Assembly: GCA_033807775.1 (NCBI GenBank) | Contig: CM066325.1 | Location: forward strand, 15,440,301 to 15,504,300 | Direction: 5' to 3' | Source of the DNA: Saussurea involucrata | Lineage: Eukaryota; Streptophyta; Magnoliopsida; Asterales; Asteraceae | Length of the DNA stretch: 64,000 bases | In this document: positions 23,101 through 33,504 of the stretch, piece after piece | Layout of the letters: each line of letters opens with the position of its first letter | Position numbering within the stretch: the first letter of the stretch is position 1 | Notes under the pieces: model-generated | Told to the model about the DNA's origin: nothing | What the model saw: only the letters and a program-made list of their open reading frames with translations | Database searches by the model: none | Program-made: the position numbers and the translations under genes

Positions 23101-25388
23101 GTGGAGGAGGCACAAGCTACGTATAGAGTGGTGACAGGTACATTCCTAGTTAACTCGGTGCCTGCGGTTGTGATGTTTGATAGCGGGGCTACTCATTCGT
23201 TTGTGTCTCGCACTTTTAGCGAGAGTTTGGGCCGGGTAGTAGGAAGGTTAGCGTGTCCTCTTGTAGTTGTGGTGGCGGATAATAGGACCTTGACGGTCAC
23301 GGATGTGTATTGGGGATGCACGTTGGAAATCTCGGGCGTGGGATTTCCCATCGATTTGATTCCGATTGTGATGCGTGAGCTTTGTGTGATCGTGGGCATG
23401 AATTGGATGGATACGTTTGATGCGGAGATTGTTTGTCGTCACAAACAAGTGCGGGTTCGAACCCCAAGTGGGGGAGAACCGTTGGTCCAGGGAGACTCGT
23501 CGAGACGGACTTCGGCGATATGTTCAGCTGCGAGAACTCGGAGATATCTTCAGCATAGTGGGCAGGGATTTTTAGCGTATGTGATAGATGCGCGCGGGGA
23601 GGAAGAGAAGAAGACTGCGGAGAACGTGCCAGTTGTGCGGGAGTTTGCGGATGTATTTCCCGATGATCTACCGGGGATACCTCCCGAGCGACAGGTAGAG
23701 TTTCGTATTGATTTGGTTCCAGGTGCTGCTCCGGTAGCCAAGGCACCTTACTGCCTTGCTCCACCGGAAATGAAGGAGTTGTACACTCAATTGCAAGAAC
23801 TTCTCGAAAAGGAGTTCATCAAACCGAGTTGTTCCCCGTGGGGAGCCTCAATTCTGTTTGTGAAAAAGAAGGACGGGTCCCAGCGGATGTGTATAGACTA
23901 TCGTGAACTAAATAAGCTTACGGTGAAGAATCGTTATCCTTTGCCGAGAATTGATGACTTGTTTGATCAGCTTCAGGGAGCCTCGTGGTTCTCTAAGATT
24001 GATTTGAGATCGGGGTATCATCAGATGCGGGTGAGGAGTGAAGATACGGAGAAGACGGCCTTCCGTACGCGGTACGGTCATTACGAGTTCGTGGTGATGC
24101 CTTTTGGGCTCACCAATGCACCGGCAGCGTTCATGGACCTCATGAACCGAGTGTGTAGTCCGATGTTGGACCGATCGGTGATTGTGTTCATCGACGATAT
24201 TTTGGTGTATTCAAAGTCCAAGGAGGAGCACGAGATGCATCTTCGAGAAGTGTTGGAAGTATTGAGGCGAGAGAAGTTATACGCTAAGTTTTCCATGTGC
24301 GAGTTCTGGTTACGAGAGGTCCAGTTCCTAGGGCATGTCGTGAATCAGGATGGTATTATGGTTGACCCAGCTAAGATTTCAGCAGTGATACGGTGGGAGG
24401 TGCCGAAGACTCCTACCGAGGTGCGAAGCTTTCTAGGATTGGCGGGGTATTACCGAAGGTTTATTCAGGATTTCTCCAAGATCGTGTTGCCTATGACGCG
24501 GTTGACGAAGAAATCTGCGGCTTTCAGTTGGGGCGAGGAACAACAGAAGGCGTTCGAGGAGCTACGCAGGCGTTTGTGCGAGGCTCCTGTGTTAACCTTG
24601 CCCGAAGGCATGGAGGATTTGGTAGTATATGGTGACGCCTCACATCAGGGTTTGGGTGTCGTGCTTATGCAGCGCGGCAAGGTTATAGCCTACGCTTCTA
24701 GGCAGCTGAAGCCTCATGAAGCGAATTACCCGACTCATGACCTGGAGTTGGGAGCGGTAGTGTTTGCCCTTAAAATCTGGAGACACTATCTCTATGGTGT
24801 CAAGTGTACGATCTACACTGACCATAAGAGCCTCAAGTACTTGATGGATCAGCAGAACCTTAATATGCGTCAGTGAAGGTGGCTCGATGTGGTTAAGGAT
24901 TATGACTGCGAGATACTTTACCACCCGGGTAAAGCGAACGTGGTCGCGGACGCACTCAGCCGACATCCGGTCAGTGAGCCATTGAGGGGTTTATGTCAGC
25001 GATTGACAGTGGTTACACCTATCCTGGAGTCGATAGGAAGCGCTCATGAAGTGGCTGTCTTGGAGGAAAATGCAAAGCGGGAAAGAGTGTCGGGGGAAAT
25101 CCCGAATTTTGTTCGTGATAGTCGGGGGTTGATAACTCGACATGGTAGGGTTTGGGTTCCATACATCGGTGGGAACCGGCAGGTACTGATGGATGAGGCG
25201 CATACGTCCAAGTTCTCGATTCATCCGGGAGCTACAAAATGTACAGAGACTTGCGAGAAGATTATTGGTGGCCCGGCATGAAGCGGGATGTCGCCAAGTG
25301 TGTTGAGGTGTGCATGACCTGTCGGAAGGTCAAAGCGGAACATCAACGACCGCATGGGAAGTTACAGCCGTTGGAGATTCCGGTGTGG
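23101..25388 (+). pseudogene. Ty3 pol (PR-RT-RH, truncated integrase)
   Basis: An open frame from about 23101 to a TGA at 24874-24876 encodes protease (MFDSGATHSFVS), reverse transcriptase (MPFGLTNAPAAF, FIDDILVYS) and RNase H (YGDASHQGLG). The TGA falls where the frame clearly goes on (HPGKANVVADALSRH). A frameshift near 25238 then splits the integrase HHCC finger (IHPGATK, then WWPGMK...C..C). Similarity stops after PLEIPVW at about 25388: the DDE catalytic core is deleted. It therefore carries one nonsense codon, one frameshift and one large deletion. Confidence 0.92.
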
Positions 25389-26178
25389 AGTCTTGTTGAT
25401 GGGTTGCTTTTGTTGCACTGTTTTGAAATTATTGCACGTTGAGTATTCATATGTTTGGGTGAGTGAGTCATCCCGGGATAGGCATGTTGTTGGTAGATTG
25501 TATTGCATTTGACCCATAGGCATAATAGTCAGTTGTTAGTAATGGTCAGTTGGGTATTTCGGGGCGGGACCCCGGTATTTAGGTTTTATGACCTGGACTT
25601 TCCAGTAGGCACTAGGAGGTTATAGTATTGAACAGTTGCCTGGGAGGTAGACGTCAAGGTGTATCCTCGATACGGTGTAACTTGGCTTCGTAGAGCAAGT
25701 GTGACAGATACGTCGACGGTGGAAGGTTGGGTATTCCACGTATGTTGGTACTGTAGGCCGAATAGTATCGATTAAGGGAATGATGCCCTTTGTACTTAAG
25801 AGAATAAATGCGCAGTAACCTTTTTGAGGTAAGCGGTATATTTAGGTGTCGACCTTTGGGCTTGAGGCCAAACACCTTTAGTGTAATCGGAGAATTGTAG
25901 CCGATTTTAAAATAATTATGGTGATGGTAGTAGTAACCCTGAAATGTTTACTTATGATGAATAGTTATGGTAGAATGACCTTCGTGTGTGTTTATAAATC
26001 TGCTGGTTTGATGATTCGTGTGAAATAATTTTGGGAGTCTATTAGGATTCGTGGAAGTTAATCGACAGTTAATGGTAGGAATGATCGGAATCGAGTATCC
26101 TGTAGGGTATATTGGTGAGCAACTTTAGAATGGCTAGAGCTATTCACGGGCATAGACTTCGAGGATGAAGTCTAATTC
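25389..26178 (+). other. 3' internal region of the nested Ty3 element
   Basis: Non-coding sequence lies between the broken integrase and the purine tract. No domain is recognisable. Confidence 0.6.
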
Positions 26179-26192
26179 AAGTGGGGGAGAGT
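26179..26192 (+). other. Polypurine tract of the nested Ty3 element
   Basis: AAGTGGGGGAGAGT directly precedes the TGTAAAGC start of the 3' LTR. This is where plus-strand DNA synthesis would begin. Confidence 0.8.
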
Positions 26193-28232
26193 TGTAAAGC
26201 CCGTGTCCCGGTACGCTTTTTATTTATTTATATTTTTTTTTATTTTGCGAATTCGTTTAACGGGGTTAGGCGTCAAGGATCTAAAACGAATTAACTAGTA
26301 TGTTAATGGTCATTATGTTAAATCCTAAGCTAAATTGGAAATTTTGGACATACTTTAAAAGTCTAGGGGCTAAATGTGGAAATTGGTAAAAGGCTTGCTT
26401 GGGGGTCGACCCATGAAGGGAACCGACCCTCCCTTTCTCGTTTTCTACTTGCTGCGCACACAAACAACCTATCCCTCTCTCTTTCTCGTTTATTTTCACG
26501 GCAACACACAAACAAACCCTATTCTCCTCTTTCCCTTCCCCGCCGCTGCCACCGCCGAGAACCACCCTCACCACCGCCGGAGCGCCGTCGCCGGCGTGAG
26601 AGAGAGCACCGAGATAGAAGGTCGGAGTTCGGGCTGTGGTTGTTTAGTCATCATCATCGTCGTTGAAAGGTAAACATCGTCTTTCCGTTTCTTTCTTTCT
26701 CGTCGACGTCAAGCACCCGTGATCGAAACCACCACCGCCACCGTCAGCCTTGGCTGCCGGCGGTGTGGCCACCGGCATGAACCACCAGACCTAGGGGTGG
26801 TTTGTGCGTGGTCAGAGTTGCGAGGGTGGGCGAGAGTGTAGGAAAGTCGTGTTATTTGCGGTTTCGTTTTAATATTGTCTCGTTGGAATTTTGTAAACCG
26901 CCGCCGCCGGCGACCACCACTGCCGGAGATGGCAGTGGGTGGTGCGCGGTTGAGTCCAGACCCTTGCAGCCTAAGACCGTAAACTTAAACCGTAGCCCGA
27001 TCGCGAAGCTTAAACCGTTTTTATAAATCGTCATTTTATGTGAATAATAGGATTCTGTCCAGTTCATATTTCGACCGTAACTTTCTCGTCGTAACTCGGT
27101 TTGAGGTGAATCCGGTGCCCACGGTTCACATTCTGTGTCGGGCACACTTTTCGTGTTTTAACGAAAGTCTGGTTTGGCCTCTAGCTAGGTGAAAAATAGC
27201 TGTTTTTACAGCAGGTCTGACCGCGGCAGATTCGCGTTCCATTCTTAGAAAAATCGTTTAAAATTGTAGAAAAATCGTTAGAACGCGTTTAATATGTCCC
27301 TGGAAAGCTAAGACCTGGATCTAGCTGTTTGTAAATTGTAATCTCTAGATTTGTGGGTCTAGAGAGGGCTAAGCAGGTCCCGAACAGACCTGCAGTTTAG
27401 GCCGAAAAGACGATTTGTCGCCGTTTAATCTTATGTGTTTAGTTAAGGGTCCGGGCCTCGTGTTAACGCTTTATAGCATTCGATTAGGTGTCGAGACGTG
27501 ACTTTGGTGTTGGATAGCCCGTGTGATCGTTGCGAATTCTGCGTTGCGTATCGAGGTGAGTTCTCTCACTGCGTAGTTAGGAATTTCATGCATATCGTTA
27601 TTTTGTGCTACGTGTTATTATGTGTTTACGTGAACTAGTTGGGATGTGATAATTAGTTGTGATTTGTTGAATCTATATGTGGATTATTTATGCTTGTGTA
27701 CACCTCAGTGGGACTGGGGGGCTCGGTGGGACTGAGCTAGTACAATTATATTATCTTTACTCGGTGGGACCGAGGGCTCGGTGGGACTGAGCTTGTATCG
27801 ATATATTTTTGGTGTACTCGGTGGGACCGAGGTTCGTATTTATACATTAATCATTATGTGGTTTTATATTCGTGGTGATGGTGATGTTGCCTACTTGCGA
27901 GTAGGGGCGATATACGTGGGGTTGCTACCCGCGTGTGTGGTAGGACTCACTAAGCGTTTAGCTTACCTTTTCCCAATATGTTGTGATTTCAGGTGCGAGC
28001 GGCAGTCGGGCTTGACGGTACACACACTAAGCGCGGGGTGTCGAGAGTTGTTTAAATTTCACTTTCAAACCTTTAGATTTTATTTTATAAGATTTTCGTT
28101 GCATAAACTTTATTGACTGTTTGAGTTAACGACGTTAATTTCAATTGAGTTACGAATTATTAAATTGTGGTTGTTTTATAATGAAATGCATGTTTTAAAA
28201 ATTTTAAATTCCTTGTAATTTTTGGGACGTTA
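26193..28232 (+). repeat. 3' LTR of the nested Ty3 element
   Basis: It is a near-identical partner of 20190-22275. It has one fewer copy of the CTCGGTGGGAC repeat and a roughly 20-bp duplication (AAAATCGTT repeated) near 27250. It breaks off at GGGACGTTA, lacking the final CA. Confidence 0.9.
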
Positions 28233-28340
28233 AACGATAAGAACAGAGTCGGGAGACCGAGAAAGAACGTTAAATTCCTGAAAGGTACTTGAATGTTAAA
28301 TTCCTTGTAATTTTAAATTCCTTGTAATTTTTAAAAAACG
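28229..28340. other. Scrambled repair junction between LTR and transposase
   Basis: About 110 bases consist of short copied pieces: a roughly 40-bp copy of transposase sequence found again at 28397-28437, three copies of the LTR-end phrase TTAAATTCCTTGTAATTTT, and GAAAGGTACTTGAA also found at about 28810. This looks like templated filler at a repaired break. Confidence 0.75.
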
Positions 28341-28659
28341 TTAAATTCCTGAAGCATGGGTGTATCCACCTGACCCCCTTTCGCCATGCTATCCACCGTT
28401 AAACGATAAGAACAGAGTCGGGAGACCGAGAAAGAACGACCGACGTCCATCACGTGGTAAAGGTTTGATACAGCGAAAATGTACTCGGTGCCAATGCGTA
28501 GGACATACTCGTGGAGAGTGTCCAAATCTCGTCCCTTCAACCGTGCCAAGGAGTAGACGTTCAGTCAGCCAAGTAAGTAACACGCAGGGCCCATCGGAGC
28601 TTGAGCCACATGAAACTATATCATATGATACCGTTGATCTGAACGTTGATTTCCCTTGA
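28341..28659 (+). pseudogene. MULE transposase C-terminal end with zinc knuckle
   Basis: The frame EAWVYPPDPLSPCYPP, then GRPRKNDR and KCTRCQCVGHTRGEC, matches the C-terminus of plant MuDR-type transposases: Pro-rich linker, GRP(R/K)K motif and a CX2CX4HX4C knuckle. It ends in TGA at 28657-28659. It belongs with the N-terminal half at 18106-20189; the catalytic middle that should lie between them is missing and not merely displaced. Confidence 0.88.
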
Positions 28660-29009
28660 TTGGGACGATAAATATTGTATGTTTAGTGCGCTTGTTTTGA
28701 TATATAACATGATTTTATCCACTTTATCGGACCGTTGTAATTTATCAAACATAACTTATGTACGTTGATCTGAACATTGATTTCCCTTGATTGGGACCAG
28801 TTATCTTTTGAAAGGTACTTGAAACAGAACATGGGATGATGATCATAATGGTAGTAGTCTAAATGGAGACAATAGTAATGGTAGTAGTCTAAATGGAGAG
28901 AATAGTAATGGTTATATAGAACTATATCATATGATAGCGTTGACAGGGACCTAAGTTGTGTTAGAGCAAAGACAAGGACCTAAGTGCAGTAAAAGCATCC
29001 ACATTTGCC
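28660..29009. other. Spacer inside the MULE
   Basis: It contains a partial duplication of the transposase 3' end (GATTTCCCTTGATTGGGA at about 28649 and 28782) and a two-copy 33-bp repeat (GGTAGTAGTCTAAATGGAGA). No gene is seen before the TATA box. Confidence 0.55.
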
Positions 29010-29017
29010 TATAAATA
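29010..29017 (+). promoter_or_regulatory. TATA box of the PB1-like gene
   Basis: TATAAATA stands 65 bases before the ATG at 29082 in a GC-poor context. Confidence 0.6.
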
Positions 29018-29081
29018 ACCCACGCTAGATTAGTCGTAAAACACATATACGAGAACATATTATTCGTTAACGTATTCTTAC

Positions 29082-29659
29082 ATGGCATCCCCAAACCTTC
29101 ATGTTTGGTGTTTTAGGCGTTTATCTGAATCGCTTTCAGACACTGACAAAGAGTTATATGGTTAGTGTGCATGTTTCATTGAGTTTTGCTTGTTACTACC
29201 GTTGTTCTACGAACTAACTATATTAATTAATGTTCATCAACAGATGCATATCCACAGTTGTTTACCATGAAAGTCCACCATGGTGGGTACTTCACGGAAC
29301 CACCCAAAAGACATTATTTCCGTGGTCTAGAAATTTATGTTGACATGTTAGATGTGGAGGATCTTTCTATGCAACTGCTTGAACAGTTCATGAAAGAGAT
29401 GGACTATGAAGAACCAAAATATAATAGGTTGTATTTTAAGAGGCCGAATGCAGACTTCTTGACTGGACTGGTAGAATTGAGTACCGACGAAGATGTAGCT
29501 AACATACGCCAGTATGTTGACGGCCATACTGTGATTGAAGTGTACATCGAGAAAGTGGAGCTTAACACTTTGAGACTCGTCTCGCTAGAGCATGTAAGAA
29601 GTCGACCCGGATTGTCAAAAACCAAACCATCCTCTAGCCGTAGCCTCAAATTTGGATAA
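29082..29659 (+). CDS. PB1-like domain protein carried by the MULE, two exons
   Basis: Exon 1 is 29082-29160 and exon 2 is 29244-29659, joined across a GT-AG intron of 83 bases; the sum is 495 nt, 164 residues. Exon 1 starts MASPNLHVWCFRRLSESL. Exon 2 begins with FTMKVHHGGYF, the hallmark of the PB1-like domain found at the N-terminus of many plant MULE proteins (FTVxIHHGGxF). The rest has a Lys/Arg/Ser-rich C-terminus without a transposase domain. It lies downstream of and parallel to the transposase remnant and has its own TATA box. It may be a MULE accessory gene or the start of a second, truncated transposase. No damage is visible in the frame. Confidence 0.72.
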
Positions 29660-29818
29660 TTTTGTACTGTATTGATTAGTATGTGTTTGTTATGAAATAA
29701 TCTTGTATAACATCTATGAGTTGTATTTTTAATATGAACCACTTTTCAGACAACTTTCAGACTACTTAAACACTACTTTTCAGACAAATTAAAGACCTTT
29801 ATTCATGACCAAACAACA

Positions 29819-30991
29819 GAGTGAATTGTGGATTTGGTCCCTGTGGTTTTATGATTTCTTTGACCATGGTCCTCATTCTATGTTTATTGTGGATATGGTC
29901 CTCGTGGTATGCAATCTGTTGTGACTAAGGTCCCTCGTCACTAACACCCTTAACTTTTAATGGTTAAAGGAATCTTTTATAGGGGCATTATTGTCATTTA
30001 CACTTATAAAAAATACGAGGGACCAAATCCACAATTGATTTTATTTTATGTATGAAAAGGATACCTAGATCTCTGATTACGATCGCCGGCGGTGGTGGAA
30101 CGGAAGCTAAACTTGCAAGTGAACACCGGCTGCCGGATATTTCCTTGAATTTGAAAAACCTGAGGGCTACACACCGGATCACCGTTGAATTGGAAAACGA
30201 ATCTCGGATCCGGCTCCGCTTTTATATTCAAATGGAACTGCGCGCTAGAAGAGCTTTTATCGGCGTCTTTGCCGACGGCGATCCATCCATTGTGATAAAC
30301 GCAAGCTTTGTTTTCAGTTCCGGCGAGATCCAACGGCACAATCACTTTCCCCAACAACTTACCGGAGCTCAAACCGCAACTACTTCCTCTCCGTCAAGTA
30401 AAAATAGATATCTTCAAACAAAGCTTTCCAGCAAAATGAGACTTCGCTACAAGCTTTTTGAGATGAGATTTGCTCAAGTAGGGTTTGAAGTTCAATGTTG
30501 TGACTCTCCGGCGGAAAAAACGGAACGACGGCCGTGTAAACCGGAAAGTTCTTGAGCTTAATTTTGCAAAAACATGGCGAAGAGGAAGGGTGAATGACGG
30601 AGCGAGAAGCTTTGGAAGCAACAGGTATTCTGAGGGCGAGATTGCCGACTGTAAGGCGAACAAAAGGACAGGGGTCCATATTCACCGACGATTGAAGGGG
30701 AGAGAATGATGAGGTTTAGATTAAAAGGAAGAAGAAGCTATGGAGAAACGTGAAGATGAAATAAAATAAAATCAATTGTGGATTTGGTCCCTCATATTTT
30801 TTATAAGTGTAAATGATAATAATGCCCCTATAAAAGATTCCTTTAACCATTAAAAGTTAAGGGTGTTAGTGACGAGGGACCTTAGTCACAACAGATTGCA
30901 TACCACGAGGACCATATCCACAATAAACATAGAATGAGGACCATGGTCAAATAAAATCATAAAACCACAGGGATAAAATCCACAATTCACT
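29819..30991. mobile_element. Pack-MULE carrying a DUF1005 gene fragment
   Basis: Arms of about 220 bp (29819-30050, 30770-30991) are near-perfect inverts, starting GAGTGAATTGTGGATTTGG. A perfect 10-bp duplication CCAAACAACA flanks it (29809-29818, 30992-31001), matching Mutator-type insertion. There is no transposase; the core is host gene sequence on the minus strand. Confidence 0.93.
30046..30685 (-). pseudogene. Captured DUF1005 protein gene fragment
   Basis: The minus-strand translation begins MDPCPFVRLTVGNLALRI and continues with HPSSSPCFCKIKLKNFP, VPLDLAGTE, FHLNIKAEPDPRFVFQF and PQVFQIQGNIRQPVFTCKFS. These are signature stretches of the plant DUF1005 family (function unknown, about 400-450 residues). 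Only roughly the first half is present, ending after DRNQRSR at the element arm. A frameshift at about 30470 and a TGA at 30396-30394 interrupt it. The source gene is not in the window. The absence of introns across it may reflect an intronless source exon. Confidence 0.9.
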
Positions 30992-31104
30992 CCCAAACAA
31001 CAACATACAAACAGGAAAGGAACGAAACAACAATGTCGAACTGGAAAAGTACAAAACAACAACACATAAACAACAAAGTACTAAAGCAACACCCGTACCA
31101 CCAC

Positions 31105-31428
31105 CTACTGAAAAATTGCTTTAGTTTGATCAATCCAACTTTGCTTGTCGCTTACCTTCGCTTGAAGAATTGCGAAGTCTTGCAAAATGTGGTGAATTTC
31201 TTCTTTTTCTCGATGAATACGAGCCTCCCTATCTTTTATATCCCCTTTCATCCTTTTGATCTCATTTTCTTCCACTTCGATCCTTATCAAGTGGACTTCC
31301 TTCCTGGCCATCATCTGTTTCCACTATTCTGTCAGTTGGTCTATCTCCTTTTCCCTTTCTGCTATCGCGATTTGGAGTTTAGGTGGCATTCTTTCAGGTA
31401 TAGACGATGGGTTAGATGACGATGTCAT
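31105..31428 (-). pseudogene. Small coiled-coil ORF convergent with the MULE transposase
   Basis: The ATG at 31428 lies six bases inside the inner end of the right TIR (31434). The frame encodes MTSSSNPSSIPERMPPKL, then Lys/Glu-rich helix-like sequence with heptad character (REARIHREKEEI) and stops at 31105; 107 residues except for a TAG at codon 35 (31326-31324). Its position mirrors the second gene of maize MuDR, which also reads inward from the opposite TIR. I know of no sequence similarity to that protein. Function unknown. Downstream there is no further coding sequence on this strand until the Pack-MULE. Confidence 0.55.
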
Positions 31429-31433
31429 TTGTT

Positions 31434-31876
31434 TACTGAAGAAAGAAAGCAAGTCAAAGAAAGAAAGAAAGAATGATGGAATGGGTGTGAATTATGGATT
31501 GCATATTACTGATATTTATGGATGAAATCTCAAACATGTCAATGAATTTCAAACCACAAATTGGTCTTCAAAGTACAATAATTGTGGAAAAAAAAAGTAA
31601 AAACATGCAAAGATTCGTGCAAAAGGACCAAAATTGCATTTTTTTTGTCTGGTCGCGGGATCATCGCGGGGTCAGTCGCGGGAGGGACCAAAATTGTCAC
31701 CGCGGGCATAGTTGGGGGGTGCTGCGGGACGTTTTGGCCAAAATAGCGGGACACGTGGCCCTATCCCGTGATCGCAGGATCCATCGCGGGATTTATGGGT
31801 ATTTTGGCAAATTCGACGAGAAAATGGGTATTTTGGTAAGTCAAAATCAAACTTTGGGTATTTTAATTAAATTCCC
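31434..31876 (-). repeat. Right TIR of the 14.3-kb MULE
   Basis: It is an inverted copy of 17578-18078, lacking the roughly 50-bp duplication and with a G6 run in place of the long C run. The TIR probably supplies the promoter for the minus-strand ORF. Confidence 0.85.
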
Positions 31877-32106
31877 TTTTATATATAATAGTATATATGA
31901 ATTAGAAATTTGACGCTATAAGTCACGTCTTGAAAACGTCATGACTTCAATGTGGCTTCTAAGACTTGATGCTTGGCAGCATCGCAACGCCACGTCTCAC
32001 ACCGTTTAGAAAATGTTGCTATTATCACCAAATAAATAAGATATTATCGTAAAATGATATGTTTTTATTTGAACCTCCATAAGGTTAAACACCCGATGAA
32101 CTTTAA

Positions 32107-32375
32107 GAGCATCTCCAACAGCTTCTCCATTTTGGAGAAAATGAGGAATATGGGGATTTTGGACCTAAAATGAGCTCCAACAGCTTCCTCAAACCTATCC
32201 TCATTTTGGAGAAAGTTGGAGATTCCCTAAAATTTTCTTCAAATATGGAGAATACTCCAAAACTAGAATTCTCCAAAATGGGGAATCTGTTGGAGATGAA
32301 AACAATTTTTTTTGAGGATTTTGACTTTTGCTTTTCCATTTTAGAAAAAAAATTAGGGAAGCTGTTGGAATGCTC
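32107..32375. mobile_element. Tourist-like MITE with TAA duplication
   Basis: The ends GAGCATCTCCAACAGCTTC and GAAGCTGTTGGAATGCTC are inverted; the flanks are TAA at 32104-32106 and 32376-32378. This end motif and 3-bp duplication fit PIF/Harbinger MITEs. It lies about 200 bp before the AGP-like gene, in its promoter region. Confidence 0.8.
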
Positions 32376-32572
32376 TAATATAATACCATTTTTTTTCTTT
32401 TCAAAACTTTGATCCAAAAAGTGATGATGAAATAGAGATTCTTTCAATTTTACGCCGTTGCGGCGGTTGATACACGTTCAATCTCTTCTTTTCTACGTTT
32501 CAATCGCTTTACTTCAAACTAGATCTACAAATTCTTGCATAAACTCCTGTTGATTCTTACACTGCAACAACA

Positions 32573-33070
32573 ATGGCGATGAACGGACTCCTTCGCTTAT
32601 TCGCCCTCGCATTTCTCTTCACCATCGCCGTTTCTTCTTCAGGCCCGCCGGAATTTTCACCCTCACCGTCTCCCGCTCCACAACTAGGTTCAGACGACTC
32701 ACATTTAGTCCCCGACTCATCCCCTTCGCCTTCAAATTCAATCGGTTTACCACCTGCGCCTCCACCGTTAGATCTGTCTCCGTCTCCGTCATTGGATGTA
32801 TCTTCGCCTCCGTCTTCTTCTCCAGCGCCATCGCCGTCACCGTCACCGTCACCGTCTGAGGCTGGTGATATAGCGGCCGATGTGAAGAGTATTGACGAAA
32901 CTAATGACTCGTCTACCGGAGGAATGAGCGGAGGGAAGAAGGCAGGGGTTGCGTTTGGAGTGATCGCCGCCGCGTGTTTCGTTGGATTTGGAGGAATTTT
33001 GTACAGGAAGCGGCAACAGAATATTCGACGAGCGCAGTACAGTTACGCTGCAAGGAGTGACTTCCTGTAG
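32573..33070 (+). CDS. Arabinogalactan-like Pro/Ser-rich membrane protein
   Basis: One exon encodes 165 residues. An N-terminal signal peptide (LLRLFALAFLFTIAVSSS) precedes about 80 residues of Ser-Pro/Ala-Pro dipeptides (SPAPSPSPSPSPS), the substrate pattern for prolyl hydroxylation and arabinogalactan addition. Then come an acidic linker, a Gly-Ala-rich membrane helix (AGVAFGVIAAACFVGFGGIL) and a basic tail (YRKRQQNIRRAQYSY). The basic cytosolic tail argues for a transmembrane AGP-like protein and against a GPI anchor. It probably acts at the plasma membrane-wall interface. The ATG at 32573 is the first after a short leader, and its context AACAATGGC is favourable. A Tourist MITE lies upstream. 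Confidence 0.85.
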   Translation: MAMNGLLRLFALAFLFTIAVSSSGPPEFSPSPSPAPQLGSDDSHLVPDSSPSPSNSIGLPPAPPPLDLSPSPSLDVSSPPSSSPAPSPSPSPSPSEAGDIAADVKSIDETNDSSTGGMSGGKKAGVAFGVIAAACFVGFGGILYRKRQQNIRRAQYSYAARSDFL

Positions 33071-33429
33071 ATAAGTTTCGAAATTTGAATTTGATTTGGA
33101 GCACATCACTACACATAGTAGATATAGATCTACAGATTCAGTATCATATCATACGATTAAACATTCATAGTGTCGTTTTCACATGCCAATTACAGTTTTC
33201 CGCTACTCCGAGTTGTTAGTTAGAGATGGTTATCATTGATAATTGTTCGTTCATGATTAAAATTTTTTTTTGATCTGTTGATGATCATCCTAATAACAAA
33301 TTTTAAGCACAATTAATACTCTGATATTAATGGCTTTGATTTATTTCTTGATGATTATATTATTATGATATTGTTTCATGTCATCATAAAATTTTGTTTA
33401 TGATGGTACTTGATGATGATTAGGTTTAT
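33071..33429. other. 3' flank of the AGP-like gene
   Basis: AT-rich sequence that should hold the 3' untranslated region; no other gene seen. Confidence 0.4.
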
Positions 33430-33504
33430 GGATTTTGCCGGAAATTATTGATTCGGTTCTTGTAGTTTGTTTATTACATTGACGGTCACTGTGGTTTGTT
33501 AATC

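Larger units (their letters stand above)
20190..28232 (+). mobile_element. Ty3/gypsy retrotransposon inside the MULE, both LTRs present
   Basis: LTRs of about 2.05 kb flank an interior with the Met-tRNA primer site, a shrunken gag, a broken pol and a purine tract. The 5' LTR starts TATAAAGCCCG where the 3' LTR has TGTAAAGCCCG, a changed terminal dinucleotide. The 3' LTR end is lost in a rearranged junction, so no target duplication can be recognised. LTRs differ mainly by copy number of an internal repeat and a short duplication, so the insertion is not ancient. Gag and the integrase core are largely deleted. Confidence 0.92.
17578..31876 (+). mobile_element. Nested 14.3-kb MuDR-type MULE
   Basis: The ends GGGAATTTAATTAAAATACC and its inverse are flanked by a perfect 9-bp duplication TTTTATATA (17569-17577, 31877-31885). 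The TIRs are about 440-500 bp. Inside lie a MuDR-type transposase gene split by insertions (18106-20189, 28341-28659), a PB1-like gene (29082-29659) and a convergent minus-strand ORF (31428-31105). Later arrivals are a hAT element, a Ty3 retrotransposon and a Pack-MULE; together they account for about 10 kb. The catalytic core of the transposase is gone, so the element is no longer autonomous. Confidence 0.92.
17351..32018. mobile_element. hAT-like MITE split by the 14.3-kb MULE
   Basis: The left piece (17351-17577) and the right piece (31886-32018) together are about 360 bp and align end to end with the intact copy at 16410-16782. Flanks GTATTATC (17343-17350) and CTATTATC (32019-32026) match at 7 of 8 bases, fitting a hAT target duplication. 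This is the outermost layer of the nest. Confidence 0.8.

Noticed and set aside
31033..31525. Plus-strand ORFs at 31033-31525
   Set aside because: Antisense to the minus-strand coiled-coil ORF, which has the better start and TIR position.
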